From: VXNE01 sp964518405
Lineage (GTDB): Bacteria > Pseudomonadota > Gammaproteobacteria > Pseudomonadales > Azotimanducaceae
Assembly (NCBI GenBank): GCA_964518405.1
Contig: CAZFGB010000248.1
Span: 1 to 16,536 of the forward strand
Length of the DNA stretch: 16,536 bases
Reading direction: 5' to 3'
Shown piece by piece: positions 1-8,594 of this stretch; the first letter of the stretch is position 1, and the number at the start of each line of letters is the position of its first letter. The notes beneath the pieces were generated by a model. That model had not been told where the DNA came from. It saw only the letters and a list, made by a program, of their open reading frames with translations, and made no database searches. The position numbers and the translations under genes were made by a program.

Positions 1-1
1 C

Positions 2-487
2 GTCGCCGCAGGCGCACCCTTCGACCTGGCCCACGCCGGGTATCACGCGCGGGAGTCGCTGCGTAGCGAGAAGGCCTAGCGGCATGGGGGCCACGACATC
101 ACCGACGAGGACACGCCGCTGGAAGCGGACTTGAGTTTTGCCGTGAAGTTCGACAAGCCGGGCGGGTTCATCGGACGGGAGGCGCTGCTCCGGGACAGGG
201 AGGCGGGGCCGGCAAAGCGGTTGCTGCAGTTCCGGCTGCTGGACCCGGAGTCGTTGCTCTACCACAACGAACCCATCTTCCACGACGACGCCCTGGTCGG
301 TTACGTCACGTCCGGCGCCTACGGCCATACCCTCGGCGGCGCCATCGGCCTCGGCTACGTCGATACGGCCAAGGTTCCGAACACGCCAGAGGCGGGCTTC
401 AGCATCGAAGTGGCCGGGGACCGCATTCCGGCGGAGGTATCGTCAAGGCCGATGTACGATCCTGGGAACCGGCGTATCCGGTGCTGA
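2..487 (+). pseudogene. GcvT/dimethylglycine dehydrogenase-like protein, C-terminal part, with in-frame TAG
   Basis: This is the 3' end of a gene that enters from the left edge. One frame, read from position 2, gives a GcvT-fold C-terminal region typical of dimethylglycine/sarcosine dehydrogenase-like flavoproteins: HAGYHARESLRSEKA, then HDITDEDTPLEA, then FDKPGGFIGREALL, GYVTSGAYGHTLGGAIGLGYV and a closing RPMYDPGNRRIR. The family normally reads EKAYRHWGHDI at the first block. Here the Tyr codon is TAG (77-79) and the Trp two codons later is Gly (GGG). If TAG terminates, the last 135 codons, including the tetrahydrofolate-binding C-terminal domain, are lost. An internal ATG-less start further down (around 131) would give only a fragment. 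The family oxidises N-methyl groups of dimethylglycine or sarcosine, which fits the MttB-family gene at the other edge. The rest of the frame is well conserved, so the lesion is recent or a sequencing error. Confidence 0.8.
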
Positions 488-568
488 TGCCGGGTTGTAC
501 AAGGTCTTGCCGCGTCGTTTGCATAGTCTCGGATCCCGCTCGAAGCGCTTCGTCGTGAGCAGGCGCAT
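440..568 (-). pseudogene. YafQ/RelE-type toxin, N-terminal remnant
   Basis: A minus-strand ATG lies 3 nt past the stop codon of the RelB/DinJ antitoxin, exactly where its toxin should begin. The first ~25 codons read MRLLTTKRFERDPRLCKRRG followed by KTLY, matching the N-terminal pattern of YafQ-family mRNA interferases (TxxFkRDxkxxkKRGkdl). After about position 494 the similarity stops. The frame then runs through unrelated sequence antisense to the end of the GcvT-like gene and ends at codon 43, where the family has about 90 residues including the catalytic His region. The toxin has therefore lost its catalytic part, probably by a deletion whose junction lies near 487-495. Identification is by motif only. 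Confidence 0.6.
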
Positions 569-571
569 GGA

Positions 572-829
572 TCAGCCGTTCGCGGACTTGAGGTCGTCCA
601 GACTTTCGTACTCCGCGAGGTCCTCACGTTCGTAGGCCTGCCGCAACGCCTCGCGCGTTTCGGCGTTGGGTATCTTCACCGCAAACGGCAGGCCGTGCTG
701 CAGGGTCACCTGCTTGTAGAACAACCGGATCGCCTCGGTTGCCGAGAGCCCCAGTCTGGAGAATACCGCCTCGGCTTCACGTTTAAGGTCCGGTTCGACG
801 CGGGCACGGATCATGTCGGTCTTGGCCAT
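572..829 (-). CDS. RelB/DinJ family antitoxin (toxin partner truncated)
   Basis: An 85-residue protein starting MAKTDMIRARVEPDLKREAE, the ribbon-helix-helix N-terminus of RelB/DinJ antitoxins, followed by the family's FSRLGLSATEAIRLFYKQV helix and the GLPFAVKIPNAETREA segment. The C-terminal YESLDDLK tail is the usual toxin-neutralising part. The start at 829 is chosen because AAGGAG lies 3 nt upstream; the longer ORF up to 892 has no family-like residues. These antitoxins bind their toxin and repress their own promoter as dimers. The next gene on the same strand is only a fragment of a YafQ-like toxin, so this is now an orphan antitoxin, possibly retained as a regulator or simply decaying. 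Confidence 0.88.
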   Translation of the reverse strand: MAKTDMIRARVEPDLKREAEAVFSRLGLSATEAIRLFYKQVTLQHGLPFAVKIPNAETREALRQAYEREDLAEYESLDDLKSANG

Positions 830-1014
830 GGGCTCCTTCCTTTCGGCAAAAGACGTACCACAAATGGGATACATTTCAAGATGACGAACCAAAGTGAATG
901 CACCTGACGATCACGGCCATCCGTATCGCTCGCCGGACCAGCGGTCCGCCGTACGCGGCACCAACCGTCTATTGAGTATGTCTGGCGTGGATACTGTTGA
1001 GTTATTGCGATCCG

Positions 1015-1044
1015 TTGACGAGAAAGAAGCGGCGTCGCGATACG
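1015..1044 (+). promoter_or_regulatory. Possible sigma70-like promoter of the three-gene operon
   Basis: TTGACG (1015-1020) and GATACG (1039-1044) are 18 nt apart, about 30 nt upstream of the gene A start codon. The -35 is 5/6 to consensus and the -10 only 3/6. The rest of 830-1074 shows no convincing gene. Promoter assignment by eye in GC-rich DNA is weak. Confidence 0.25.
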
Positions 1045-1074
1045 GCTCGCGAGCTAGAGATAAAGGGGTGCGTT

Positions 1075-1738
1075 ATGACTCAACGAGATTTGGATTGCGT
1101 CATTGATCTACGGCTGCCCGTCGTAGAGGACACGACTACGGGCATCCCAGCCTTACGCGCGTGTCCAGAGAAATGGCGGGATGGACACTGCATTGGCATC
1201 ATGTCGGCTATGGCTAAAGAGATTTCTTCGGAGCGAGAAAAAGTAGGGCATGGATCGGCCGTGCGCTCTCTTCGGAGGCGTCTGCGGATCACGCCGCTTG
1301 ATCGGTTGATGATTGATGCTCTAGTGGATTCGCGACAGGGGGTTGTCGGCTCGTTGAGCAGGCAGGACGTGAGCAAGGCGGTCGAGGAGTTCGTCGGTCT
1401 CAACGGACGACGGCAGCAGTCGTACTTCCATGCGGGGTTCCGCGATGCACTCTTCGACCTCGTGCTAGATGCTGATCTGCCGGCGCGCAACGAAAAGCGA
1501 GCACGCTGGTATTGGGCCGGTGCCATACAAGGATTGGCAAGAGGAGAGTCGTGGGACCGAATAGTCGAGGCATACGACTCGGTGGACGTCGTTCGTACGC
1601 TTGGTGACGGCGGCGACCCTGCGTCCCGGATGGCGGGCGGGTTGATCGTCGAAGCGTTATGGAGAACGGGTCGCACGTCCGAACTGCACGTATTCGTAGA
1701 TGTTCGGCTGGCCAGAGAGCCAAACGTCTACAGGCTAG
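1075..1738 (+). pseudogene. Operon gene A, 5' fragment (interrupted by IS5-group element)
   Basis: This is the first 221 codons of a gene whose remainder lies at 2935-4541. The start at 1075 (MTQRDLDCVIDL) has AAAGGGG 6 nt upstream; an upstream ATG at 997 in the same frame has no such site. The fragment is mostly predicted helix, with blocks such as RLRITPLDRLMIDALVDSRQ, FVGLNGRRQQSYFHAGFRDA and KRARWYWAGAIQGLARGESW, the last resembling TPR-like repeat helices. The frame enters the insertion sequence at codon CTA (1735-1737) and stops at TGA 1747-1749 supplied by the element. Joining 1738 to 2935, which removes the IS and one CTAG copy, continues the same frame (NVYRL then VLEAGTESLR) to a 756-residue product. 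I do not recognise a characterised family for this half. As first gene of an operon with an STY4851-like protein and a DUF1998 helicase it may be the YjiT-like member. Confidence 0.75.
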
Positions 1739-1753
1739 GGAAGGTCTGAACAA
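1739..1753 (+). repeat. IS5-group left terminal inverted repeat
   Basis: GGAAGGTCTGAACAA, the perfect inverse complement of 2916-2930. The CTAG target copy precedes it at 1735-1738. Confidence 0.93.
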
Positions 1754-1803
1754 GTCCATTCTGCGATATCATTGGTCATCGGTCGAGGAAAGGACGGTCA
1801 AGC

Positions 1804-2754
1804 ATGGAGCAGGCGACGTTTTCGGAACTGGAGCACGACGCGAAGAAGCGGCGGACGCGGCGCGAGTTGTTTCTGGAGAAGATGGACGGCCTGATTCCGT
1901 GGGCGGCGCTGGAGTCGCGGATCGAGCCGTTCTATCCGAAGGCGGGCCGGGGCCGCCGACCGTATCCGCTGCGGACGATGCTGCGGGTGCATTGCGTGCA
2001 GTTGTTCTACGACCTGAGCGATCCGGGGATGGAGGATCTGCTGTACGAGGTGGAGTCGGTGAGGCGCTTCGCGGGTCTGCGGCTTTCGGGGCCGCTGCCG
2101 GACGAGACGACGATCCTGCACTTCCGGCACCTGCTGGAGCGGCACGGCCTGGGGACGGCGCTGTTCGAGGAGATCAACGCGCACCTTTTGTCGCGTGGCC
2201 ATCGATTGAAGACGGGGACGATCGTGGACGCGAGCATCATCGAGGCGCCGAGTTCGACGAAGAACAAGGCGCGGGCGCGGGATCCGGAGATGCATCAGAC
2301 GAAGAAGGGCAACCAGTGGCATTTCGGGATGAAGGCGCACATCGGGGTGGACGCGGAGTCGGGCCTGGCGCACAGCCTGGAGACGACGGCGGCGAACGCG
2401 TCGGACGTGACGCGGGCGGACAAGCTGCTGCATGGAGGCGAAAGGCGGGTGTGGTGCGACGCGGGCTACCGGGGGGTCGGCAAGCGCGAAGAGCACCGGG
2501 GCCGCGCGGTCGAGTGGCGCGTGGCGATGAGTCCGGGCTCGCGGAGGCTGCTGCATCCGGACGGTCTGGCCGCGGGGCGCGAGCGGCGCAAGGCGTCGAA
2601 GCGGGCCAAGGTGGAGCATCCGTTCCTGTACGTGAAGCGGCACTTCGGCTATTCCAAAGTGCGCTACCGGGGTTTGGCGAAGAACACCGAGCGCATCGCG
2701 CTGCTGCTCGGATTCGCGAACCTTCAGATCGCCGGCCGCTACGCGGCCGGCTGA
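1804..2754 (+). CDS. IS5-family (IS5 group) DDE transposase
   Basis: A 316-residue transposase, close to the ~326 residues of IS5 InsH. The N-terminal block IEPFYPKAGRGRRPYPL and the segment LPDETTILHFRHLLERHGL are typical of the group. The catalytic DDE triad is visible: D142 in GTIVDASIIEAPSS, D219 in WCDAGYRG and E271 in KVEHPFLYVKRHFG, where R-x3-E-x6-K is kept. The stretch DPEMHQTKKGNQWHFGMKAH is nearly identical to IS5. The ATG at 1804 follows a purine-rich GAGGAAAGGA by about 8 nt. The frame is uninterrupted, so the enzyme looks active. It would cut and paste the element by recognising the 15-bp ends. Its orientation matches that of the interrupted gene. Confidence 0.96.
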   Translation: MEQATFSELEHDAKKRRTRRELFLEKMDGLIPWAALESRIEPFYPKAGRGRRPYPLRTMLRVHCVQLFYDLSDPGMEDLLYEVESVRRFAGLRLSGPLPDETTILHFRHLLERHGLGTALFEEINAHLLSRGHRLKTGTIVDASIIEAPSSTKNKARARDPEMHQTKKGNQWHFGMKAHIGVDAESGLAHSLETTAANASDVTRADKLLHGGERRVWCDAGYRGVGKREEHRGRAVEWRVAMSPGSRRLLHPDGLAAGRERRKASKRAKVEHPFLYVKRHFGYSKVRYRGLAKNTERIALLLGFANLQIAGRYAAG

Positions 2755-2770
2755 CGCGGGGGCAGTGCGC

Positions 2771-2800
2771 CCGCTTTCCGCCCGCAGCGGCGGAAAGCGG
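2771..2800 (+). terminator. 12-bp perfect hairpin downstream of the IS5 transposase
   Basis: CCGCTTTCCGCC (2771-2782) and GGCGGAAAGCGG (2789-2800) form a perfect 12-bp stem with a 6-nt loop, 16 nt after the transposase stop. There is no T tract on either strand, so it may be a weak or factor-dependent terminator or a structure shielding the right end. It sits upstream of the 3' part of gene A and could affect read-through into the rest of the operon. Confidence 0.5.
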
Positions 2801-2915
2801 AGGGATCGGCCCGCGGCGACCGTTCTCCATCGCCGAAAGGCATAAGAGGAACGTTCAATATGCCTTCGAGCGATATATCTCTTCCGAGAACCCGCGCCGC
2901 CCTCGACGGGAGCGG

Positions 2916-2930
2916 TTGTTCAGACCTTCC
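2916..2930 (-). repeat. IS5-group right terminal inverted repeat
   Basis: TTGTTCAGACCTTCC, the perfect complement of the left end. The second CTAG target copy follows at 2931-2934. Confidence 0.93.
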
Positions 2931-2934
2931 CTAG

Positions 2935-4541
2935 TGCTTGAAGCAGGAACGGAGTCATTGAGATCACGGAACCCTGGTGTTGCGCGAACAGTGTTTGCCT
3001 TGTTGATCGAGACCGCGGAGCTGCTCAGGCCGGAGAGCCCGTTGTCCCAGGACGTGTCCACGGTTCGACGGCGAATGGCGCACTGCCTGAGGTTGCTCGG
3101 GGAACGACAGGGTGCCGAGGATTTGCTCCGCGGGCTTTTGCGCGAAGAGGTAGATCCAAACATCCGTGCGATGGTCCACGCAGATCTAGGGCTACTAAAG
3201 GGTCGTTTCGCACTGCTTGACGAGGTGCGAATCCCCGGCGACGAGGCTGCCCGACGAGACCTCGTTGATCGGCTAAGAGATGGGGAGGAGCACTTTAGGG
3301 ATGCGGTGGCGAATCAGGATGCCACGTACGCGTGTCACGGACACTATTGCCTGGGCGTCCTTTTGCTGGCGGACGACTTGCAGGGGGACGATAGGTTTAG
3401 CGAAGCGGACATGCATCTCGAAAGGGCGCACGCAACCATTCGTAGCGGTCGCGATTATCCAGCGTCCCTAGTGGCGCAGACCGACTTGTACCTGGGCATC
3501 GCCAAGTCGCAGTTGTTCGATGCAGCGGAGATTCGCCATGCGGCCCGACTGATCGCCGCCGGCTTGTCCGGCGCCAAAATCCCCCGACCCTTCATCGCCG
3601 AGACCGTCGAGAGTTTAGCGTTATCGGACGAAGGCATGGTGACGGTCTTGGAGCCGCTTCTGGAGTCGGGTGGCGACGAGACGTTGGATGCGCTTGCCGA
3701 TGCTGCAGTGATCGACTCATGCGTATCGCTTGCGGAGAGGTTGCACGAACGCGCGCGGCGACCGAATCGGCGCAGATCGCTGGCAGCAGCCGATCTCCGG
3801 GGAGCACTGCGCGGATACCTGAGCAACGGTGACGCACACAAGGCTGGCGAGGTTCTCGACGAACTGGAACAGCACGCGGTCGACGGCTCGGGCGTAACGG
3901 AGTTCGTGGAACTGCTGGACGACCCAGATCGGTACGAGCTCGCCTGGAGTCAGGAGGACGCCGCCGTCGCCAGTGCCCGATGCCTGGAAGCAGCGGGCCG
4001 CTACGCGGAGTCCCTCGCGAAACTCAGGGGGGTATTTCACGCCTACATGCACAGGGGCGATGTTTCTGACGCTTCTGGCGTCTTGGAACGGGTCGAGGCA
4101 TACGGCTTGGACCAGGATGAGTACGTTGATCTGAAGCGACGCTACGAAGGCGCAATACCCGACGGTGACGTAGACGGACAGGATCAAGACCGCGCGTGCC
4201 CGGTAACTGTGTTGGTTGTCGGAGGCAATGAGATTCAGGCGAAGTTGGCGGGTCGGGTGACGTCGAAAGTGGCAGCCAGCGACCCGCACGTGACTGTGGA
4301 GTTCCTCCACACTGGATGGGGGTCTGGCTGGAACCAGTATGCTGAGAAGGTCGAGAGCCGGATGGCGAACTGCGATGCGATTGTGATCATGCGGTTCGTC
4401 CGCACGCTTCTTGGTGCCACAGTCCGTGCGATGTGCGGGGACCAAGACATTCCTTGGCGATTCTGCTGGAGTGGCGGGCAAGGCGGGCTGGTTGCGGCGA
4501 TTCTTGCAGCTGCGGGGGCTGCCCGCGGGCAACGGTCGTAG
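2935..4541 (+). pseudogene. Operon gene A, 3' fragment: helical repeats plus C-terminal DUF2325-like domain
   Basis: This is the continuation of the gene interrupted at 1738; with that part it makes 756 residues. The middle (reconstructed residues ~225-640) is a chain of helix pairs resembling TPR-like repeats, for example AHCLRLLGERQGAEDLLRGL and CLEAAGRYAESLAKLRGVFH. From about residue 644 a compact alpha/beta domain follows: VTVLVVGGNEIQAKLA, then VEFLHTGWGSGW, CDAIVIMRFVRTLLGATVRA and a terminal IPWRFCWSGGQGG. The GG-N start, the H-x-GW strand end, the acidic DAIVI strand and the RT-x2-G-x-x-x-R helix resemble DUF2325-type Rossmann-like domains. No catalytic motif is recognised. The frame ends in TAG at 4539-4541, just before gene B. 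The fragment has no start of its own; it sits in a long open frame running through the IS antisense reading, which I regard as an artefact. Confidence 0.75.
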
Positions 4542-4573
4542 AGGAAGCGATCAGAATTGAGTCCCGATTGTCA

Positions 4574-7162
4574 GTGAGCACTAGAGATTGGTTGACGTCT
4601 TTTCTTGGTGAACGACAGCTGTCGCTGCCGGACGGACGACCGTTGTACGCGTATCGGTGCACCCTAAGCGAGTTTGAGGACGTGGCGAGTCGGTTGCGCT
4701 TCGCGATTCTTGATGGGCGACTTGCACGTTGGGAATTCCGAGCTTTCGTCTTGTTCGCGTCGGAGTGGTGGCAGCGCCGCTACGACGGTGGTCCGTGGGC
4801 TTGGGAACCCGTTCTTGGGCACGTCGGATGGGACGGTGTGCACTATCCGGACCTGTACGAGCCGATCCGCGACGCCTTGAATTGGTGGCAGGTGGAACTG
4901 GTTCGGCTGGAGACCATGACCCGGTACCTGGGCACTCTCGCCTGCCAAGGCGGCTTGCCATTGGCTCTGGTAGGAGAATCAAGCCGTGTGACGTCGTATC
5001 TCCGTGCGGTACTACGGCATGTCGGGCGTTACCGACAGTTCGTGGAGGACACGATCGAGTTGGCGCGCGATCAGCAGCATCTGCTTCGCCCGCCGACGCT
5101 GCGCAGGGAATACGTGTTCCGCTTGGCCGCCGATTTGGTGGACGCGGTGCTCGACTTGCGGGAGGACGTCCAAGAGCAGGACGTGCTTGAAGGACTGGAT
5201 GAACTGCGGCCGGGATGGCGCGAAACGATGCCGCTCGACCTCGACAACGAACGGGCGCGGGATCTGCTTGTCGGCTTGCTGCGGGACGCGAAGACGGGTA
5301 CGTCGACCAGCACCAGTTTCGGTATCGAGCGTTTCCTGATTCGTACTGGGGCAGGATGGCGGCTCGGGGCAAGGGTCCATTTGCCTCGGTCGTTGTCGCG
5401 GGAGGAGATGGCGCTTCACCTGAGTGTCTTGGACTCGGTGCTCCCGATGAGGATGCATGTGCGTACGACCGGCCAGAGTTCGCGAGTGGTCGGTCTATAC
5501 GCGGCAGGAGAGGAGGAATTCCACCTGGTGTCGGGAGAGGGGAACCGCGCATCGGCATTTTGGGACGACGACGTGCTTGGTGAGTTCAGGCTGGAGTTCT
5601 TCGCGCACGACGTCGTTGGCGAGGCGGTTGTTCGCCGAGGCGGTGCCATGGGGGAACTGCCTTGGGTTTTTCGGGAAGAGGACGGTGAATGCGGGTTCAT
5701 TGCGGAAGGCAGCGTAAGCGACCGGTCGCCGAGGCTTGTTGTTGCGGTATCCGATGAGCACGAGGTGAGTGGTGGCGAAGCATTGGAAGCCGAGGTCGTC
5801 GGTCGCCGCATCTGGCTCGTGGAGCGACCGGCTGTCGTTGAGACGAACAGCGGAGTGTGTTCGGTGGAACCTTCCTCGGGGCGAGTAACCGACGAGGACT
5901 ACAGACTGTCGGGGGAACGGTTCTACGACTTCGATTCGCGCTACGCATTGTTCCGGGGGGAGCCACGCCTGCTCGCAGCGAAAGCGGAAGAGCGGCATCG
6001 CGCGGTGCCGTCGGTCGAGGTGAGTTGGCGCGGCGATGGAGGGAATTGGCGACAGCGACCTGACGGATTCGGGTTTTGGGAAGTGCGCCACGTACGGGGA
6101 GGCGTGTTGCGACATCATGACCGGGTAGGTTTGCTGCCATCGGCACTCCGCTTGGTCGTGTGTCCCGGTTCCGACTTGGCCGAAGGGGAGTTGGTGTTGA
6201 ACGATGCGGCGGGAGTGGGCGTCTCAGACGATGGTTCGGAATCCCGGCTGGAAGTCGAGCGGACATCGGACGGGGTGCGGATTCACGTAGAAGCAGTGGA
6301 CAGAATGACCCCGCCAGCGGAAGTGGCGTTGAGGTTGCGTTGGCCAGGCTCGCGGGATTTGAGGGTGCGTGCGCCTTTCCCTGGCGAAGGGGGGAGGTTC
6401 TTGAGGAATGGCGGTCCGCTAGATCGGGTGCTCGCGGTCGATGACATCTACGGAGTTCGTGCGACCGCGCTGGCAGCGGACGAGTTGCAAAAGTTCCGCA
6501 TCGAAGGCGAGTTGAAGGCATCGGATGCCCTGTCGTTGCAAAAAGTGGCCTATTTCAGACACGAAATGCGAAAGTCTGGAATGCGCCACGATGCCGCCCT
6601 CGTCGAGATGGAAGGGATGCTCCGGCTATTGCTCGGGGCATCGTCGTCGCCAGACGCACGCGTCTTGCTACGCATCGTGGATCGACATGACGTCGAACAT
6701 GGCGCGGTGGAGGTGAAGCGATTCTCCGGCGGGCTCAAACACGATACGTTCATGGGATTGGTGTTGGCAACGTCGCCATTTGAGGAAGACTCTGCGCTGG
6801 TTTTTGAGGCGCTACCGCTTGCCCGCGTGGATTTGGAGCCGGTTTCGTTGCGCTTGGTGGGGTCGCCCCAGTCGGCTGTTTGTGCAACGTTGCCCGCGTC
6901 ACTGAATCTTGACGACGAACCATACGTTGTTGTGGTCCGGGAGGACGGAGGCGTCCGCAAGGAGCCTCTGGTGATCGGTGGTCGAACGTTGCCGGCGGAC
7001 CAGGAGCAGATGTCGTTGAGGGAGGCGCTTCACCTGGCAGATGCGGATCAGCGCGAGAAGATAGTTAAGGAAGCGCTGATTGAGATGCTGAGAGGCGAGG
7101 ATTCGGGACGGCGGGAAGAGGACTGGTCCTTCCTTACTGACATGATGCTCTGTTTGCCGTGA
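4574..7162 (+). pseudogene. Operon gene B, 5' fragment: STY4851/ECs_5259-like protein of unknown function
   Basis: This is the first 862 codons of a protein that continues at 8882. It begins WLTSFLGERQLSLPDGRPLY (PDGRPLY at residues 19-25) and contains SEWWQRRYDGGPWAWEP at 63-79 and the segment YLGTLACQGGLPLAL. From memory this pattern matches the NCBI-named STY4851/ECs_5259 family, found next to large helicases in enterobacteria. The middle looks beta-rich and has no recognised enzyme motif. The start is uncertain: GTG 4574 begins just before the conserved region, TTG 4568 is in frame, and ATT 4556 has the best Shine-Dalgarno (GAGGAAG, 4541-4547). The stop TGA at 7160-7162 is created where the IS110-type element begins. 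Native sequence ends at about 7159-7160. Confidence 0.72.
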
Positions 7163-7163
7163 A

Positions 7164-7179
7164 ATTGCCGGGGCCACCC
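7164..7179 (+). repeat. IS1111-type subterminal inverted repeat, left
   Basis: ATTGCCGGGGCCACCC, matching the complement of 8853-8867 except for two extra G residues in the middle. It lies about 3 nt inside the inferred end. Confidence 0.6.
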
Positions 7180-7256
7180 AGCCAACCGGCACGAGGGGCC
7201 CCGCGTCGCTCGGAGGCGTCGTTCGATCACGGCATGCGCACCGCGCCGTGTTGCGG

Positions 7257-7316
7257 TGATGGCGAACCGGCCGCGGGCAGCCCCGGGTTATGGCCTCGCG
7301 GTGGCGGACGCCATCA
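7257..7316 (-). ncRNA. Structured noncoding end of the IS110-type element (possible bridge/seek RNA)
   Basis: The 163 nt between the transposase stop and the element end hold nested complementary arms: TGATGGCG (7257-7264) with CGCCATCA (7309-7316), and inside it CCGCG (7271-7275) with CGCGG (7297-7301). A separate stem, CACCGC/GCGGTG, lies at 7239-7258 and overlaps the outer arm by two bases. IS110/IS1111 elements encode a guide RNA in a noncoding end, in the 3' end for IS1111-like members. That this is such an RNA is inference from position and pairing only. Confidence 0.3.
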
Positions 7317-7325
7317 TGGGTGGCG

Positions 7326-8594
7326 CTACACGTTGTTCCAGTTGACGGCGAGGGTGCCGTCGTCGCGTGCTTCGAGGATGCCGAACTCACCGAGTTTGGC
7401 GAGCCATCGGGCCGCGTTGCGTTGCACCACGAGCGCCTCGTAGTCGACGTCGGGATCGCGGTACGGCTGGCCGTTGCGCAGCACCGCGAAGACGGTGCGC
7501 GCCAGCTTGTGGGCGGTGGCGACGATGGCGCGCTTGTAGCCGCGCCGCACGGTGAGCGCCCGGTGGTGGGCGTGGAACTGGCAGCCCTTGGTGCGCGCGG
7601 CGCCGTGGGCGCAGCCGACCAGCACGCCGCGCAGGTGCTTGGCGCCGGCCTTGGCGCGGGCGTTGCGGCGCTTGCCGGCGCTCTCGTTGTTGCCGGGGCA
7701 GACGCCGCTCCAGGCGGCGAAGCGGGCGGCGGTGCCGAAGGTGGCCGCCGGGTCGGGGCCGGCCTCGACCAGGATGGCGGTCGCCGCGGCGTGGTCGATG
7801 CCGGGGATGGTCTGCAGCAGTCGGCGCTGCGCCTCGTGCTCCGCGAGGCCGTCGTCGAGCCGGCGGTCGAGGACGGCCAGGCGGCGGTCGAGATCGTCGT
7901 GCTCGGCCAGCAGGTCGGCCAGGATGATGCGGTCGGCGTCGCCCAAGGTCGCCGCCAGCGCGTCGTCGAGCCGCTCGAGCTTGGCGCGCACGTGCGCGCT
8001 CAACGAGTCCAGGATGACCGCCCGGTCGCGGCCGGCGACCAGCCCGTCGAGGATGCGCCGGCCGTTCATGCCGAAGATGTCGCTGAGCACGCCGCCGATG
8101 CGCGCGCCGCCGCGGTCGATCACCTTGCCGGCGCGGTTGCGCGCCCGGCTGCGCTGTGCGATGAGCGTCCGCCGGTGTCGCGACAGCGCGCGCAGTTCGC
8201 GGAACTTGCGCTCGGGCACGAAGCTCGGCGTGCCGAGGCCGAACTGGCACACGCGCGCCAGCCAGCGGCTGTCCTCGATGTCCGTCTTGCGCCCGCGCAA
8301 CTGCTTGACCTGCTGCGCGTGCAGCAACTGCACCTCGATGCCGACCGCGCGCAGCGCCTCGAAGGGCGTCTCCCAGTACACGCCCGTGGCCTCCATCGCG
8401 GCGGCCTCGACGCGGTGGCCGGCGAGCCACCGCGCCAACTCCGCCAGGCCCGCCGCCAGCGCGTCAAAGCGGCGCGTCTCGCACACCGGCGCACCGCCGC
8501 CCTCGCACAGCCGCACCGTGGCCGTGATCTCCATCTTGTGCACGTCCAGCCCCGCCGCGCGGGCATGGACAACGTGCAGTTCGTCGTTCAACAT
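7326..8594 (-). CDS. IS110-family transposase (DEDD/Ser recombinase)
   Basis: A 422-residue transposase. The RuvC-like N-terminal domain shows GLDVHK (D17), MEATGVYWE (E68) and KTDIEDS (D105, D108), the DEDD set of the family. The C-terminal Transposase_20 domain begins IPGIDHAAATAILVEAGPDP at about 263 and includes GVCPGNNESAGKRRNARAK, where S305 is the expected catalytic serine. The start ATG at 8594 is preceded 8 nt upstream by AGGAG. The frame is intact, and the opposite strand carries only Arg/Ala-rich shadow frames. The enzyme would integrate the circular element at a guide-RNA-specified site without making a target duplication. It is transcribed against the operon. Confidence 0.95.
   Translation of the reverse strand: MLNDELHVVHARAAGLDVHKMEITATVRLCEGGGAPVCETRRFDALAAGLAELARWLAGHRVEAAAMEATGVYWETPFEALRAVGIEVQLLHAQQVKQLRGRKTDIEDSRWLARVCQFGLGTPSFVPERKFRELRALSRHRRTLIAQRSRARNRAGKVIDRGGARIGGVLSDIFGMNGRRILDGLVAGRDRAVILDSLSAHVRAKLERLDDALAATLGDADRIILADLLAEHDDLDRRLAVLDRRLDDGLAEHEAQRRLLQTIPGIDHAAATAILVEAGPDPAATFGTAARFAAWSGVCPGNNESAGKRRNARAKAGAKHLRGVLVGCAHGAARTKGCQFHAHHRALTVRRGYKRAIVATAHKLARTVFAVLRNGQPYRDPDVDYEALVVQRNAARWLAKLGEFGILEARDDGTLAVNWNNV

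Larger units (their letters stand above)
1739..2930 (+). mobile_element. IS5-group insertion sequence (1,192 bp), inserted in gene A
   Basis: A complete IS5-family element. Its ends are a perfect 15-bp inverted repeat (GGAAGGTCTGAACAA at 1739-1753 and its complement at 2916-2930), similar to the ends of IS5 itself. It is flanked by the 4-bp direct repeat CTAG (1735-1738 and 2931-2934), fitting the YTAR target of this group. The length is close to the 1.2 kb of IS5. One transposase gene fills most of it. Removing the element plus one CTAG restores gene A exactly, so the insertion is simple with no flanking deletion. Confidence 0.95.

Noticed and set aside
894..1106. A 70-codon frame between the antitoxin and gene A
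   Set aside because: It overlaps the gene A start, has no ribosome site and no recognisable motif.
1798..2643. A 281-codon minus-strand frame in the IS5 element
   Set aside because: It is antisense to the IS5 transposase and rich in Arg/Pro/His, with no family motif.
1659..4541. A 960-codon open frame running through the IS5 element into the 3' part of gene A
   Set aside because: Its first ~425 codons cross the transposase in the wrong frame and look like Gly/Ala/Arg-rich shadow sequence. Only 2935-4541 is real; the fusion is an accident of GC-rich DNA.
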